Assembly: GCA_025800145.1 (NCBI GenBank)
Contig: JAOXSH010000023.1
Location: 1-41,487 of the forward strand
Direction: 5' to 3'
DNA length: 41,487 nucleotides
DNA from: Cohaesibacter sp.
GTDB lineage: Bacteria > Pseudomonadota > Alphaproteobacteria > Rhizobiales > Cohaesibacteraceae
Shown here: positions 16,985 through 25,470 of the stretch, piece after piece
Layout: the number at the start of each line of letters is the position of its first letter
How positions within the stretch are numbered: position 1 is the stretch's first letter
Made by a program: the position numbers and the translations under genes
The notes under the pieces: generated by a model
Databases searched by the model: none
Told to the model about the DNA's origin: nothing
The model's input: only the letters and a program-made list of their open reading frames with translations

Positions 16985-18591
16985 GAGGGCTCTCCTTGTT
17001 TTTGTTCTTCTTGTTGATTGATGCCTGCCATCATCAAACCCAGTTCGCCCTCGCTGGCCGCGCTGTCGCGCTCGCCCACAACTTTACCGGCAAACATGAC
17101 CAATATGCGGTCTGACAAGGAGCGGACTTCGTCCAGCTCTACCGAGACCAGAAGAATGGCTTTTCCTGCATCGCGCAATTGAATCAAACGCTTATGGATG
17201 AATTCAATCGCCCCGATATCGACGCCGCGTGTGGGTTGACCAACCAGTAAAATATCAGGATCGCGCTCCATTTCCCGTGCCAACACCAGCTTTTGCTGAT
17301 TGCCGCCAGAGAAATTGGCAACTTTCAAATTGGGGTCCGGCGGGCGGACATCAAAATCGTCCATATAGCTTTGGGTTTCATTGAGGATTGCGCCCAAATC
17401 CAGGAACAGGCCAGAGCCATATTTCTCCAGATCCTGATAGCCAAGGATCATATTTTCCGTGGCTGGGAATTTGGTGACAAGGCCGGTGCGGTGCCGATCC
17501 TCGGGCACATGGGCCATGCCCTTATGGCGCAATTGCTGTGCATCGGCTTTTTGGGTGACGCCGATTGGCTCGCCATTGAGCAGCACTTTGCCAGAGCTTG
17601 CCCTGATCATGCCTGCAATGGCTTCCATCAATTCAGACTGGCCATTGCCCGAAACACCGGCAATGCCGACAATTTCACCAGCGCGGACAGAGAAAGAGAC
17701 ATCATCTACCAGCGTGACACCGCGTTTGTCGGTGACGGTGAGATTTTCGACTTTCAGAATTTCCTTGCCCGGCGTTGCGGCCTCTTTTTCCACTTGCAGC
17801 AAAACATGGCGGCCCACCATCAATTCGGCCAATTCCTCCACCGAAGATTGGGCGGTTTGCACGCTTGCCACCATTTCGCCACGGCGCATGACCGAGACTT
17901 CATCCGTGATGGCCATGATTTCGCGCAATTTATGGGTGATCAACAGGATGGTTTTTCCCTGATCGCGCAATTGTTCGAGAATGCGGAACAGATGATCGGC
18001 TTCTGCGGGTGTGAGCACGCCGGTTGGTTCATCCAGAATGAGTACATCCGCACCACGATAGAGCGCCTTGAGGATCTCGACCCGTTGCTGCAAGCCAACG
18101 GGGAGGTCTTCAATCAAGGCATCGGGATCAATATCAAGGGCATATTCATCGGCAAGGCGCTGCAATTCCTTGCGGGCGCGGTTCATGCCGCCAGCAAGCG
18201 TGCGTCCGCCTTCCACGCCAAGGACAATATTTTCCAGAACCGTAAAATTATCCACCAGCATGAAATGCTGGTGAACCATGCCAATGCCAATCGCAATGGC
18301 CTTTTGGCTGTCGCTGATCTGTTCCAGCTTGCCATTGACGTAAATCTGGCCGCCATCGGCATGATAAAAGCCATAGAGAATGGACATCAAGGTCGATTTA
18401 CCCGCACCATTTTCACCGATAATGCCGTGAATCGAGCCTTTTTTGACGGTTAAATCAATGTTGCGATTGGCATAGACATCACCAAATCGCTTTTCGATAC
18501 CGATCAATTGAATGGCTGGATGATCGCTCTTTTCTTCCTTACCGGATCTCGGCGCGGGGGAGCCGACCGAAGCGCTATGCTCGCTATCCAA
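16981..18591 (-). CDS. Nucleoside-type ABC transporter ATP-binding protein (double ATPase, YufO-like)
   Basis: The 536-residue cytosolic subunit has two ATPase domains. The first has Walker A GENGAGKST, the signature-like PVGLQQRVEILKALYRG and Walker B VLILDEPTG. The second has a relaxed Walker A (GVSGNGQSE), the signature FSGGNQQKLVLARE and LLVGQPTRGVDIGAIEF in place of a standard Walker B. This degeneration is normal for the YufO/sugar-type double ATPases. The 35-residue N-terminal extension rich in Ser, Glu and Lys is unremarkable. It lies 340 bases downstream of the binding-protein gene and overlaps the first permease gene. Confidence 0.93.
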   Translation of the reverse strand: MDSEHSASVGSPAPRSGKEEKSDHPAIQLIGIEKRFGDVYANRNIDLTVKKGSIHGIIGENGAGKSTLMSILYGFYHADGGQIYVNGKLEQISDSQKAIAIGIGMVHQHFMLVDNFTVLENIVLGVEGGRTLAGGMNRARKELQRLADEYALDIDPDALIEDLPVGLQQRVEILKALYRGADVLILDEPTGVLTPAEADHLFRILEQLRDQGKTILLITHKLREIMAITDEVSVMRRGEMVASVQTAQSSVEELAELMVGRHVLLQVEKEAATPGKEILKVENLTVTDKRGVTLVDDVSFSVRAGEIVGIAGVSGNGQSELMEAIAGMIRASSGKVLLNGEPIGVTQKADAQQLRHKGMAHVPEDRHRTGLVTKFPATENMILGYQDLEKYGSGLFLDLGAILNETQSYMDDFDVRPPDPNLKVANFSGGNQQKLVLAREMERDPDILLVGQPTRGVDIGAIEFIHKRLIQLRDAGKAILLVSVELDEVRSLSDRILVMFAGKVVGERDSAASEGELGLMMAGINQQEEQKQGEPS

Positions 18592-18931
18592 GGCTTTATT
18601 CCCTATTTTACGCCCTATGCCACATGGATCTGTTTTGTTCTGCTCTTTCCTTGCTGAGGGGAGTGAGCTTGCAGATTATGGGAATCTGTTGGAATTTGAT
18701 CCAAAGATGCCTTGTGGATGTGATGGGCTTTTAAACCTGTTTTCACTCCTTTTGGCCTTGCAGCCAAAGGATCAAAATTTTGGTTTCGGTCTGGGGCGGG
18801 GCTTATCAGCCAGACCTTCTCCCAAACTTCGGTTTGCCAAAAGCATTGATGACGGCCCATCTTTTATCGATCAGACCAGCCTTTTAAAAAAGCAAAGCAC
18901 CCCAAAATATTTTGGGGCGCTTTTTGATGTT
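18592..18931. other. Gap between the BMP binding-protein gene and the ABC ATPase gene
   Basis: Apart from the terminator at 18897-18920 I see no supported gene. Short frames exist on both strands, but they lack family motifs and good start sites. A small hairpin (TTTGGC / GCCAAA near 18750) is weak. The region may hold a promoter for the ATPase-permease-salvage operon. Confidence 0.5.
18897..18920 (-). terminator. Terminator or attenuator after the BMP binding-protein gene
   Basis: A near-perfect palindrome (GCACCCCAAAAT / ATTTTGGGGCGC) has no real loop spacer beyond the centre and lies 12 bases past the stop at 18932. The minus strand carries U-rich sequence shortly after it. It should limit read-through so that the binding protein is made in excess of the membrane subunits. 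Confidence 0.75.
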
Positions 18932-19930
18932 TTAGTATGGGCACGTATTATCGGCACGGTAATCGTGGACCATGATTTTGCCGGCAATGATGTCTTTTGT
19001 TGCCTGCTCGACAGCGGTGCGCATGTCGTCAGAGATCAGCGCCTTGTTATGCTCATCATCCGCCCAAGCGACGCCATCTTCCGCCAGACCCAGAACATTG
19101 ATGCCAGAGGACCATTTGTCTTCGGACAGGTCTTTGAACGCCTTGTAAACGGCAACGTCCACGCGCTTGACCATGGAGGTTAGAATCTTGCCGGAATGAA
19201 TGCCATTTTGGTTGGAATCCACACCAATGCCCAATTTACCGGCATCAGCTGCTGCCTGCAAAACGCCAGCACCAGTGCCGCCCGCTGCGTGATAGACAAC
19301 ATCTGCGCCACGATCGATCTGGGATTTTGCCAGCTCGCCGCCCTTAACAGGGTCATTCCATGCCGCGCCGGTTGTGCCGGTCATATTTTCGAAAATTTCA
19401 ACATTGGCATTGGCCGCTTTGGCGCCCTGCTTGTAGCCACAGGCAAAAGCACGGATGAGTGGAATGTCCATACCGCCAACAAAGCCGACTTTCTCGGATT
19501 TGGCGGCTTTTGCTGCCAACAGGCCAACCAGATAAGAGCCTTCATGCTCTTTGAAAACCACAGAGCGTACATTTGGCAGATCGACGACCATATCGATGAT
19601 GACAAATTTGGTATCCGGGAATTCCGGTGCGACTTTTTTCAGCGCTTCAGCCTGGGAGAAGCCGATGACAACAATCGGATTGTGACCCTTTTTGGCAAAG
19701 CGGCGCATGGCCTGCTCGCGCTGGGTATCATTTTGCAGCTCAAAATCCTTATAGGCAGTGCCGTTGTCCTGTTTATATTTCTCAGCACCTGAATAAGCAG
19801 ACTGGTTGAATGACTGATCATTCTTGCCGCCCAGGTCATAGACCACAGCAGGTTTGATTTCCGCAGCGAGCGAGGGCACGGCAACCATCATGGTTGCAAG
19901 TGCAGCAGCACCGAAAAATTGACGCAACAT
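18932..19930 (-). CDS. BMP-family ABC transporter substrate-binding protein (nucleoside-type)
   Basis: The 332-residue periplasmic protein has a signal peptide (MLRQFFGAAALATMMVAVPS, cleavage at SLA-AE). It has no lipobox Cys, so it is soluble rather than a lipoprotein. BMP/PnrA features are VVYDLGGKNDQSFNQSA, FPDTKFVIIDMVVDLPNV, EGSYLVGLLAA, KVGFVGGMDIPLI and AAGGTGAGVLQAA, which form the purine nucleoside-binding cleft in the family. An ATG six bases upstream is excluded because AAGGGG abuts it, while the same AAGGGG is ideally spaced for the ATG at 19930. It is the first gene of the nucleoside cluster. Confidence 0.93.
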   Translation of the reverse strand: MLRQFFGAAALATMMVAVPSLAAEIKPAVVYDLGGKNDQSFNQSAYSGAEKYKQDNGTAYKDFELQNDTQREQAMRRFAKKGHNPIVVIGFSQAEALKKVAPEFPDTKFVIIDMVVDLPNVRSVVFKEHEGSYLVGLLAAKAAKSEKVGFVGGMDIPLIRAFACGYKQGAKAANANVEIFENMTGTTGAAWNDPVKGGELAKSQIDRGADVVYHAAGGTGAGVLQAAADAGKLGIGVDSNQNGIHSGKILTSMVKRVDVAVYKAFKDLSEDKWSSGINVLGLAEDGVAWADDEHNKALISDDMRTAVEQATKDIIAGKIMVHDYRADNTCPY

Positions 19931-20338
19931 AGGCATCCCCTTTTTTCATATTATAATTTCAGACTGTCATCATTTCTGATGCCAAAACCCAGCCCTGAAC
20001 GCATTGATTTGTTCAAAACACAGTCTCAGCCTTCTACCTTAGTCTTGCATGGTCTAACGCGCTTTGCAGCCAGAATCTTTGATTTCCACCAGACAGATCC
20101 GATTTTTGTTCTTTTTTGCAAAGCGAAGGCGGCAAACATCCTGCCCTATCCGTAGTTGCCCGCATTTTGATAATTTTTTTCGCACATTTTGGTGCCATAT
20201 ACATAACATTTTCTTTGAAAAACCGCATAAATCCAGCCTTTTGCTCTTTTCCTTTTTCAGAGCGTTCAAACGCCCCTGCGACTCTTTTTCAGTTGATAAC
20301 CCATTCAGTTGCTCATCTCAGGCTTTTGTCCTGCACCT
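19931..20338. promoter_or_regulatory. Probable promoter region of the nucleoside cluster
   Basis: About 400 bases lie between the stop of hrpB and the start of the BMP binding-protein gene, both on the minus strand. I see no convincing gene. Being upstream of the first cluster gene it should hold the main promoter and any nucleoside-responsive operator. I could not identify a specific operator. Confidence 0.45.
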
Positions 20339-22798
20339 TCATGATTTGGCCTTGGTGTGGCGGGTTGCCTTCGTTGTCAGCGGGTCATCGGGCCAGACAT
20401 GTTTGGGATATTGACCCTTCATATCTGCTTTGACCTCTTTCCATGATCCTCGCCAAAATGTGGGTAAATCCCGGGTCAATTGAATTGGACGATGGGCTGG
20501 TGAGAGCAAATGCAAAAGCAGGGGAATTTGCCCGCCCATGATGGTGGGATGTTCATCCAGACCAAACAATTCCTGCACTCGCACCGCAAGGGCCGGGCCA
20601 TTTTCCACGCCATAATCAATGGGAATTTTAGAGCCGGTTGGCACAATGATATGGCTTGGCAAAAGATCATCCAGAGCGGCCAGACGCTCATAGGGAATTT
20701 GCGCCTGCAAGGCATTGCCCAGATCCTGGGATGAAAGTTCGTCAAGCGCCATTTTGCCCGCAAGGAAGGGGCCGAGCCACTGGTCCAGCTGTTCGAGCAA
20801 GGCGTTATCGGAGAAATCTGGCCAGCCTTGCTCATGCTCTGCAATGAATTGTATGCGCCCGCGCCAACGCTCCAGATCTTTGGAAAAAGGAAGGGCTTTG
20901 AGACCTTTTTTGCGGATGGCCTCTATCAGGGCTGCTTGTATTGCCTCTGGTGAGGGATGTTTCAGCTTTTGCTCTTCCAGCACGACATTGCCAAGACAGA
21001 CTTGCTGACGCGCACGAATGCTGCCGGATTGTTTGTCAAATTCGACCTTTTCGCGCTCTTCAAACAGATGGCCAAGCTCTGCGTCAATCTCAATGCGGGT
21101 GATGCTTGCTGCCAACGTGATGCGGGCTTTGCTGGCAGCGCCTTGCAAATCCGCCACCACGAGAAATTGGCTGGCATTGAGCGGGTCATCCTCTCCCAGC
21201 ATACCGCCCCGCCCTGATGCCAACAAATAGCCGCCTTTTGCCCCACGCCGCACGGCGATGCGGTCGGGATAGGCAAGAGAGAGAATGCGCCCGGCCTCTT
21301 CGATGCGGATGGGATCGTCTGTTTTGCTTGTCTGCCAACGTTTGGCAAGAGCCTTGATCTGTTTGGCATTGTTCAGACGATTGGCTTTAAGATCCTGCAA
21401 CAGGCGCCGCAGATCATTGTGACGCAGGCGTCCGCCTTCGCTCAGCAAAGCCGCAATCAGGCAGGCCAGCGGTTCCTGCCCCTGCTCTGCTGCCTTTACG
21501 ATCATATGGGCCAAACGCGGCGGCACGGGCAAGCCTGCCATTTGTTTCCCATGCGCTGTCAAGCCCCCATCATGATCAAGAGCCTTAAGGGATTTGAGCA
21601 ATTTGACCGCTTCTTGCCATCCTGCTTTTGGTGGTCTGTCCAGCCATTGCAAGTGTTCTGGGTCCCGCTCTCCCCATAAAGCCAGATCGAGAACAAGGCG
21701 CGAGAGATCCGTTTGCAGGATTTCCGGTGGTTCAAATGCTGGTAAGGCCGCCATTTGTCCTTTGTCCCACAGGCGATAACAGAGACCCGGCTCGGTGCGC
21801 CCGGCCCGGCCCTGACGTTGCTCGGCACTGGCGCGCGAAACGCGCACGGTTTCCAGCCGTGACAGGCCAAGGCCCGGCTCAAAATGGGGGCGACGCACCA
21901 GACCACTGTCAATGATGATCCGCACCCCTTCAATGGTCAGGGAGGTTTCTGCAATGGATGTGGCCAGCACGATCTTGCGCTGTTCTTTTGGGGCTGGCTG
22001 GATCGCGTGGTCCTGATCACGACCATCCATGGCACCAAAGAGAGGCGCAATCAGGCAATCTTTTGGTACTTTGCCTTTCAGACGATCGGCAACACGCATA
22101 ATCTCTGCCTGTCCGGGCAGAAAAACCAAAATGGAGCCGGTCTGATCCCTCAAGGCCTCCTGCACTGTGGTGCATATTGCCTCTTCCAATCTGTCTCGCG
22201 GCTTTCGGGGGCGATATAGTGCCTCTACCGGAAATGTGCGCCCCAGTGATTCAATAATCGGGGCATCATCCAAAATCCCAGAGACCCTGCCGCCATCCAA
22301 TGTTGCTGACATCACCAGAATGCGCAGATCTTCGCGCAAGGCTGCTTGGGCATCCAGTGCAAAGGCAAGGCTTTTATCGCCATCCAGATTGCGCTCGTGG
22401 AATTCATCAAACAGAACAGCCGCAATGCCTTGTAGCGATGGATCCTCCAAAATCATGCGGGCAAAGACGCCCTCTGTCACCACTTCAATGCGGGTTTTGC
22501 TGGAAATCCGGCTTTCCATACGCACGCGATAACCGACCCGCTCGCCTGTCTTTTCTCTCAGCATCATCGCCATGCGGCGGGCAGAGGCCTTGGCGGCCAG
22601 TCTGCGTGGCTCTAACATGATAATCTTGCCATCCTCACTTTCTCGCCATGGCTGGGAGAGCAAGGAGAGAGGCACACAGGTGGTTTTGCCCGCGCCGGGC
22701 GGGGCAATCAGCACCGCTTTGTTATTCTTGCTCAAAGCAGCTTTCAAGGCTGGCAAGGCTTCAAGAATCGGCAGGTTTGGTAAGTTTATTTCGGCCAT
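20339..22798 (-). CDS. hrpB: ATP-dependent RNA helicase HrpB
   Basis: The 819-residue DEAH-type helicase has Walker A APPGAGKTT (about 32-40), the DEFHERN box near residue 130, the SATLD motif III, the motif V region LATSIAETSLTIEGVRIIIDSG and motif VI QRQGRAGRTEPG. The large C-terminal part corresponds to the HrpB-specific HA2-like and HrpB_C domains. Length agrees with the family. HrpB has a poorly defined role in RNA processing, and here it stands alone between two transport loci. A short family A palindrome lies just upstream, after the ynjD-like gene. Confidence 0.95.
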   Translation of the reverse strand: MAEINLPNLPILEALPALKAALSKNNKAVLIAPPGAGKTTCVPLSLLSQPWRESEDGKIIMLEPRRLAAKASARRMAMMLREKTGERVGYRVRMESRISSKTRIEVVTEGVFARMILEDPSLQGIAAVLFDEFHERNLDGDKSLAFALDAQAALREDLRILVMSATLDGGRVSGILDDAPIIESLGRTFPVEALYRPRKPRDRLEEAICTTVQEALRDQTGSILVFLPGQAEIMRVADRLKGKVPKDCLIAPLFGAMDGRDQDHAIQPAPKEQRKIVLATSIAETSLTIEGVRIIIDSGLVRRPHFEPGLGLSRLETVRVSRASAEQRQGRAGRTEPGLCYRLWDKGQMAALPAFEPPEILQTDLSRLVLDLALWGERDPEHLQWLDRPPKAGWQEAVKLLKSLKALDHDGGLTAHGKQMAGLPVPPRLAHMIVKAAEQGQEPLACLIAALLSEGGRLRHNDLRRLLQDLKANRLNNAKQIKALAKRWQTSKTDDPIRIEEAGRILSLAYPDRIAVRRGAKGGYLLASGRGGMLGEDDPLNASQFLVVADLQGAASKARITLAASITRIEIDAELGHLFEEREKVEFDKQSGSIRARQQVCLGNVVLEEQKLKHPSPEAIQAALIEAIRKKGLKALPFSKDLERWRGRIQFIAEHEQGWPDFSDNALLEQLDQWLGPFLAGKMALDELSSQDLGNALQAQIPYERLAALDDLLPSHIIVPTGSKIPIDYGVENGPALAVRVQELFGLDEHPTIMGGQIPLLLHLLSPAHRPIQLTRDLPTFWRGSWKEVKADMKGQYPKHVWPDDPLTTKATRHTKAKS

Positions 22799-22841
22799 AT
22801 GCGGGCCTACCCTTGGGGTTTTCCTCTGTCAAGCGGCTTTC

Positions 22842-22888
22842 TTAGAGCCCGATTTAAAAGTCTCTGTCTGAGACTTTTAAATCAGGCA
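22842..22888. repeat. Family A short palindrome, copy A3 (coding for a protein C-terminus)
   Basis: Only the outer arm of family A is present, as an almost perfect palindrome: GCCCGATTTAAAAGTCTC and GAGACTTTTAAATCAGGC around CTGT. On the minus strand it encodes the last eleven residues and the TAA of the ynjD-like ATPase. Confidence 0.85.
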
Positions 22889-23633
22889 TTTGGTCCTGTT
22901 GGCCCAGATCAATGAGCGGTCCATTGGCGGCTTTGGCATCGTCCTGATCATGGGTGACCAGAAGGATGGGAATGCTGTGCGCCTTTGCCTTGTCAAACAC
23001 CCATTTGCGCATTTGAGCGCGCAAGGAGGCATCCAGTTTTGAAAAAGGCTCATCCAGCAACAGGGCTTTTGGCTGGGATAATAGAATTCGCGCCAGTGCC
23101 ACCCGTGCTTTTTGTCCGCCGGACAAGGTCGCGGGGTCGCGGTCAAAAAAGTCACCCAGATTGATATCCTGCAAGGCATCACAAACACGTTCTTTTCGCC
23201 TCTGTTTGCCTTTAATGTCCTTGTCCAGTCCAAAGAGCAAATTCTGCCCAACGGATAGATGGGGAAAGAGCAAAGGGTCCTGAAAGAGAATGCCGATTTT
23301 GCGCTCATGAGCTGGCCGAATGCATATATCCTCACCACCTAGACGCACTTGGCCTGTGGCTGTAAATTCTGGTGCCAGAAAGCCACCGATATAGGCCAGC
23401 AATGTGGATTTGCCAGACCCTGATGGGCCCATGACGGTGGCAATCTCTCCGGGATTGATTGTGAGAGAAACAGACAAAAGCTGCTTTTCTGCCAGTGAGA
23501 CTGTAATGTGATCGAGAAAAAGCCCGCAAGCGGAGAGGCTTTCTTTTTGCATGAGGGCATCCGTCTTTTTTGTCTGTGGCACTGAAGACTGCCTATTATT
23601 GGAATATGTGATGCTCATCACTGTCTTTCTCAT
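22854..23633 (-). CDS. ABC transporter ATP-binding protein, YnjD-like
   Basis: The 259-residue ATPase has Walker A GPSGSGKST, the Q-loop ILFQDPLLFPHLSV, the signature LSGGQKARVALARIL, Walker B ALLLDEPFSKLD and the switch LLVTHDQDDA. It lies 18 bases after the two-domain permease and would energise it. The neighbouring binding protein resembles YnjB rather than the thiamine-binding ThiB, so I assign the set to the YnjBCD type, with unknown substrate. The final residues (MPDLKVSDRDF) are translated from a family A repeat, so the C-terminus is chimeric. The start is uncertain: ATG codons at 23633, 23618 and 23552 are possible. Confidence 0.88.
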   Translation of the reverse strand: MRKTVMSITYSNNRQSSVPQTKKTDALMQKESLSACGLFLDHITVSLAEKQLLSVSLTINPGEIATVMGPSGSGKSTLLAYIGGFLAPEFTATGQVRLGGEDICIRPAHERKIGILFQDPLLFPHLSVGQNLLFGLDKDIKGKQRRKERVCDALQDINLGDFFDRDPATLSGGQKARVALARILLSQPKALLLDEPFSKLDASLRAQMRKWVFDKAKAHSIPILLVTHDQDDAKAANGPLIDLGQQDQMPDLKVSDRDF

Positions 23634-23651
23634 GCATGATCGGATGAAAGT

Positions 23652-25382
23652 CTAATGCGTGTTCGGGCGCATGTCACGTCTGTGACTGTGAAGAAAGGCT
23701 GGCAGAGCCAAAGCAAGAGCAAAGCCTAAAAATGGTAACAGCATTTGCATGATGGCATAGATACCAATGATCCGGCGATTGCCCCCGGATGACAGGGCCA
23801 CGGCTTCGGTTGTGATGGTCTCCCAACGTCCGCCACCGATAAGGATGGTTGCGAGATATTGCCCAATCGAGACGGCAAAGCCAACAGCGGCGGCTGTCAT
23901 GATGGGGCGCAACAGCAATGGCAGCCTTATATGAAAGAAAAAGGCCCATGGGGTGCCCCCAAGGCTTGCCGCGACTTGCCCATAGCGGGGATCAAAATGC
24001 CGCCATGGATCACCCAGTGATAAAAAGACATAGGGCAAGACAAAGACAAGATGGGCGAGCAACAGCCCAAAGGCTGAATGTTCCCAACCCAGCAAGAGAA
24101 ACAGCAATTGCAACCCAAAGAGAAAGGCCACTTGCGGAATGATCAGGGGGATATAAAGAAGGGTTAATGCCCCCCGTCCCGCTTTATGGCCCGCTCTTGT
24201 TTCCTGCTCCAGACATAATGTGGTGATGACAAGGGCAATTAGCGCCGCCAGCAGACCAATGCCAATGGAATTGAGCAAAGGTTCTGCCAGCATCGGCATT
24301 TGTTTGATCCAGCTTTTGAGGGTGAAGGTCTGTGGCAGGCTTTCTGGAAAGCGCCAAAATCCGGCGAAAGACCAGACAAGCAGGCCAATCAAGCCCAAAA
24401 GAAGGGATAAAATGACGGCAAGGACCAACCCTGCGGATATCCAACGCCAGAGGATATCCTTTTTGAACCGTCTGCCGGATCCAATAGAGAGTGTAAAGAC
24501 AAAAGTGACGAGTTTTTCTCCCAGCCACCAAAGGCCAAGAGCGCAGAGCGTGACGCATAATTGCAGCATGGCTCCAGCAGAGGCCAGAAAACGCAATTGC
24601 AAATCGGGATCTGACATCCAGCGCACAAGCTGGACCGCAAGAGTGGGCGGATTTGTCGGGCCTAAAATCAACGCAACATCGACCACAGATGAAGCATAGG
24701 CAATCACCGCAAAAATGGGCAAGCGTATTTGCCGATAGAGCCGAGGCCAGACCGCAAATATCCAACTGGCCATAGGACCATAGCCAAGCGTTTGGGCCAC
24801 ACGCGCATTACGCAAGGCATCGACTTGCGGCAACGCAGCCAATGTGACCAGCAGCAGAAATGGCAATTCCTTTGTGGCAAGGCCTGCAATCAGAGCAAGG
24901 CCCTGGGGATCGTTGGGAAACAGCCAATCGGGCGGACGGGTCCAGCCGGAAAGATTGGGCGAGACAAAGCGCACCAGCCAGCCTGAGGGGGCCAGCAAAA
25001 AGGCCAAACCGAAAGCGGTTGCGGCATGAGGAATGGATAGAAGCGGCGAAATCAGCACCTGAACCATGGCAAAGAAGCGCGTGCCGCTCCATGCGCTGAT
25101 CAGCATCACCACCAAGATCAGGGATAAAAGGGTGGTGATCAGGCCTGATGACAGGCTTAACCAGATGGATTGTGTCAGGCCCGGTATTTGCACCAATCTA
25201 TTAAAATGCTCAAGCGTGACATCCTGTCCGCCCAAAGCTGGCAGATAGCCAAAGGCAGGGGCAAGGGATCCTGCAAGCCCGAACAGAATCGGCCCAAGCA
25301 TCAGGGCGATTGCAAGAATGGGGGCGAAATGCAGCACGTTTGTCTTGATCCTTTTCAGACCTTCCGGTCGCCCTGTCCCCAA
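23652..25382 (-). CDS. ABC transporter permease with two fused membrane domains, YnjC-like
   Basis: The 576-residue protein has two binding-protein-dependent permease domains in tandem, about residues 60-300 and 330-570. The first has an EAA-type loop at LRNARVAQTLGYGPMASWIF. The second has it at RYGQVAASLGGTPWAFFFHIRLPLLLRPI. Such fused permeases occur in the ThiP, FbpB and YnjC groups; its neighbours indicate YnjC. The start is unclear: the frame opens with a TTG at 25382, a GTG lies about 14 codons later, and no ATG occurs before about codon 28. It follows the binding-protein gene by 88 bases that contain a long inverted repeat. Confidence 0.87.
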   Translation of the reverse strand: MGTGRPEGLKRIKTNVLHFAPILAIALMLGPILFGLAGSLAPAFGYLPALGGQDVTLEHFNRLVQIPGLTQSIWLSLSSGLITTLLSLILVVMLISAWSGTRFFAMVQVLISPLLSIPHAATAFGLAFLLAPSGWLVRFVSPNLSGWTRPPDWLFPNDPQGLALIAGLATKELPFLLLVTLAALPQVDALRNARVAQTLGYGPMASWIFAVWPRLYRQIRLPIFAVIAYASSVVDVALILGPTNPPTLAVQLVRWMSDPDLQLRFLASAGAMLQLCVTLCALGLWWLGEKLVTFVFTLSIGSGRRFKKDILWRWISAGLVLAVILSLLLGLIGLLVWSFAGFWRFPESLPQTFTLKSWIKQMPMLAEPLLNSIGIGLLAALIALVITTLCLEQETRAGHKAGRGALTLLYIPLIIPQVAFLFGLQLLFLLLGWEHSAFGLLLAHLVFVLPYVFLSLGDPWRHFDPRYGQVAASLGGTPWAFFFHIRLPLLLRPIMTAAAVGFAVSIGQYLATILIGGGRWETITTEAVALSSGGNRRIIGIYAIMQMLLPFLGFALALALPAFLHSHRRDMRPNTH

Positions 25383-25410
25383 AGGAATGCTTTGGTTTTG
25401 GGAGCTTGCT

Positions 25411-25455
25411 GGATGCCCTGCTTTTGGGCTTTTTTCGATTCTTAGCAGGGCATCC
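25411..25455 (-). terminator. Intercistronic inverted repeat between binding protein and permease genes
   Basis: A perfect 12-bp inverted repeat (GGATGCCCTGCT / AGCAGGGCATCC) has a 21-nt loop and lies 16 bases past the binding-protein stop. No U-run follows the stem on the minus strand, so it more likely stabilises the upstream mRNA end or attenuates than terminates fully. Confidence 0.65.
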
Positions 25456-25470
25456 TTTTATCACATAGAT

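Noticed and set aside
16981-18591. Degenerate second ATPase domain as sign of a decayed transporter
   Set aside because: A relaxed Walker A and QPTRG in place of a standard Walker B are usual in YufO-type double ATPases.
18615-18860. 81-codon open frame on the minus strand between the BMP and ATPase genes
   Set aside because: No family resemblance and poor start context; the region is better read as a promoter/attenuator gap.
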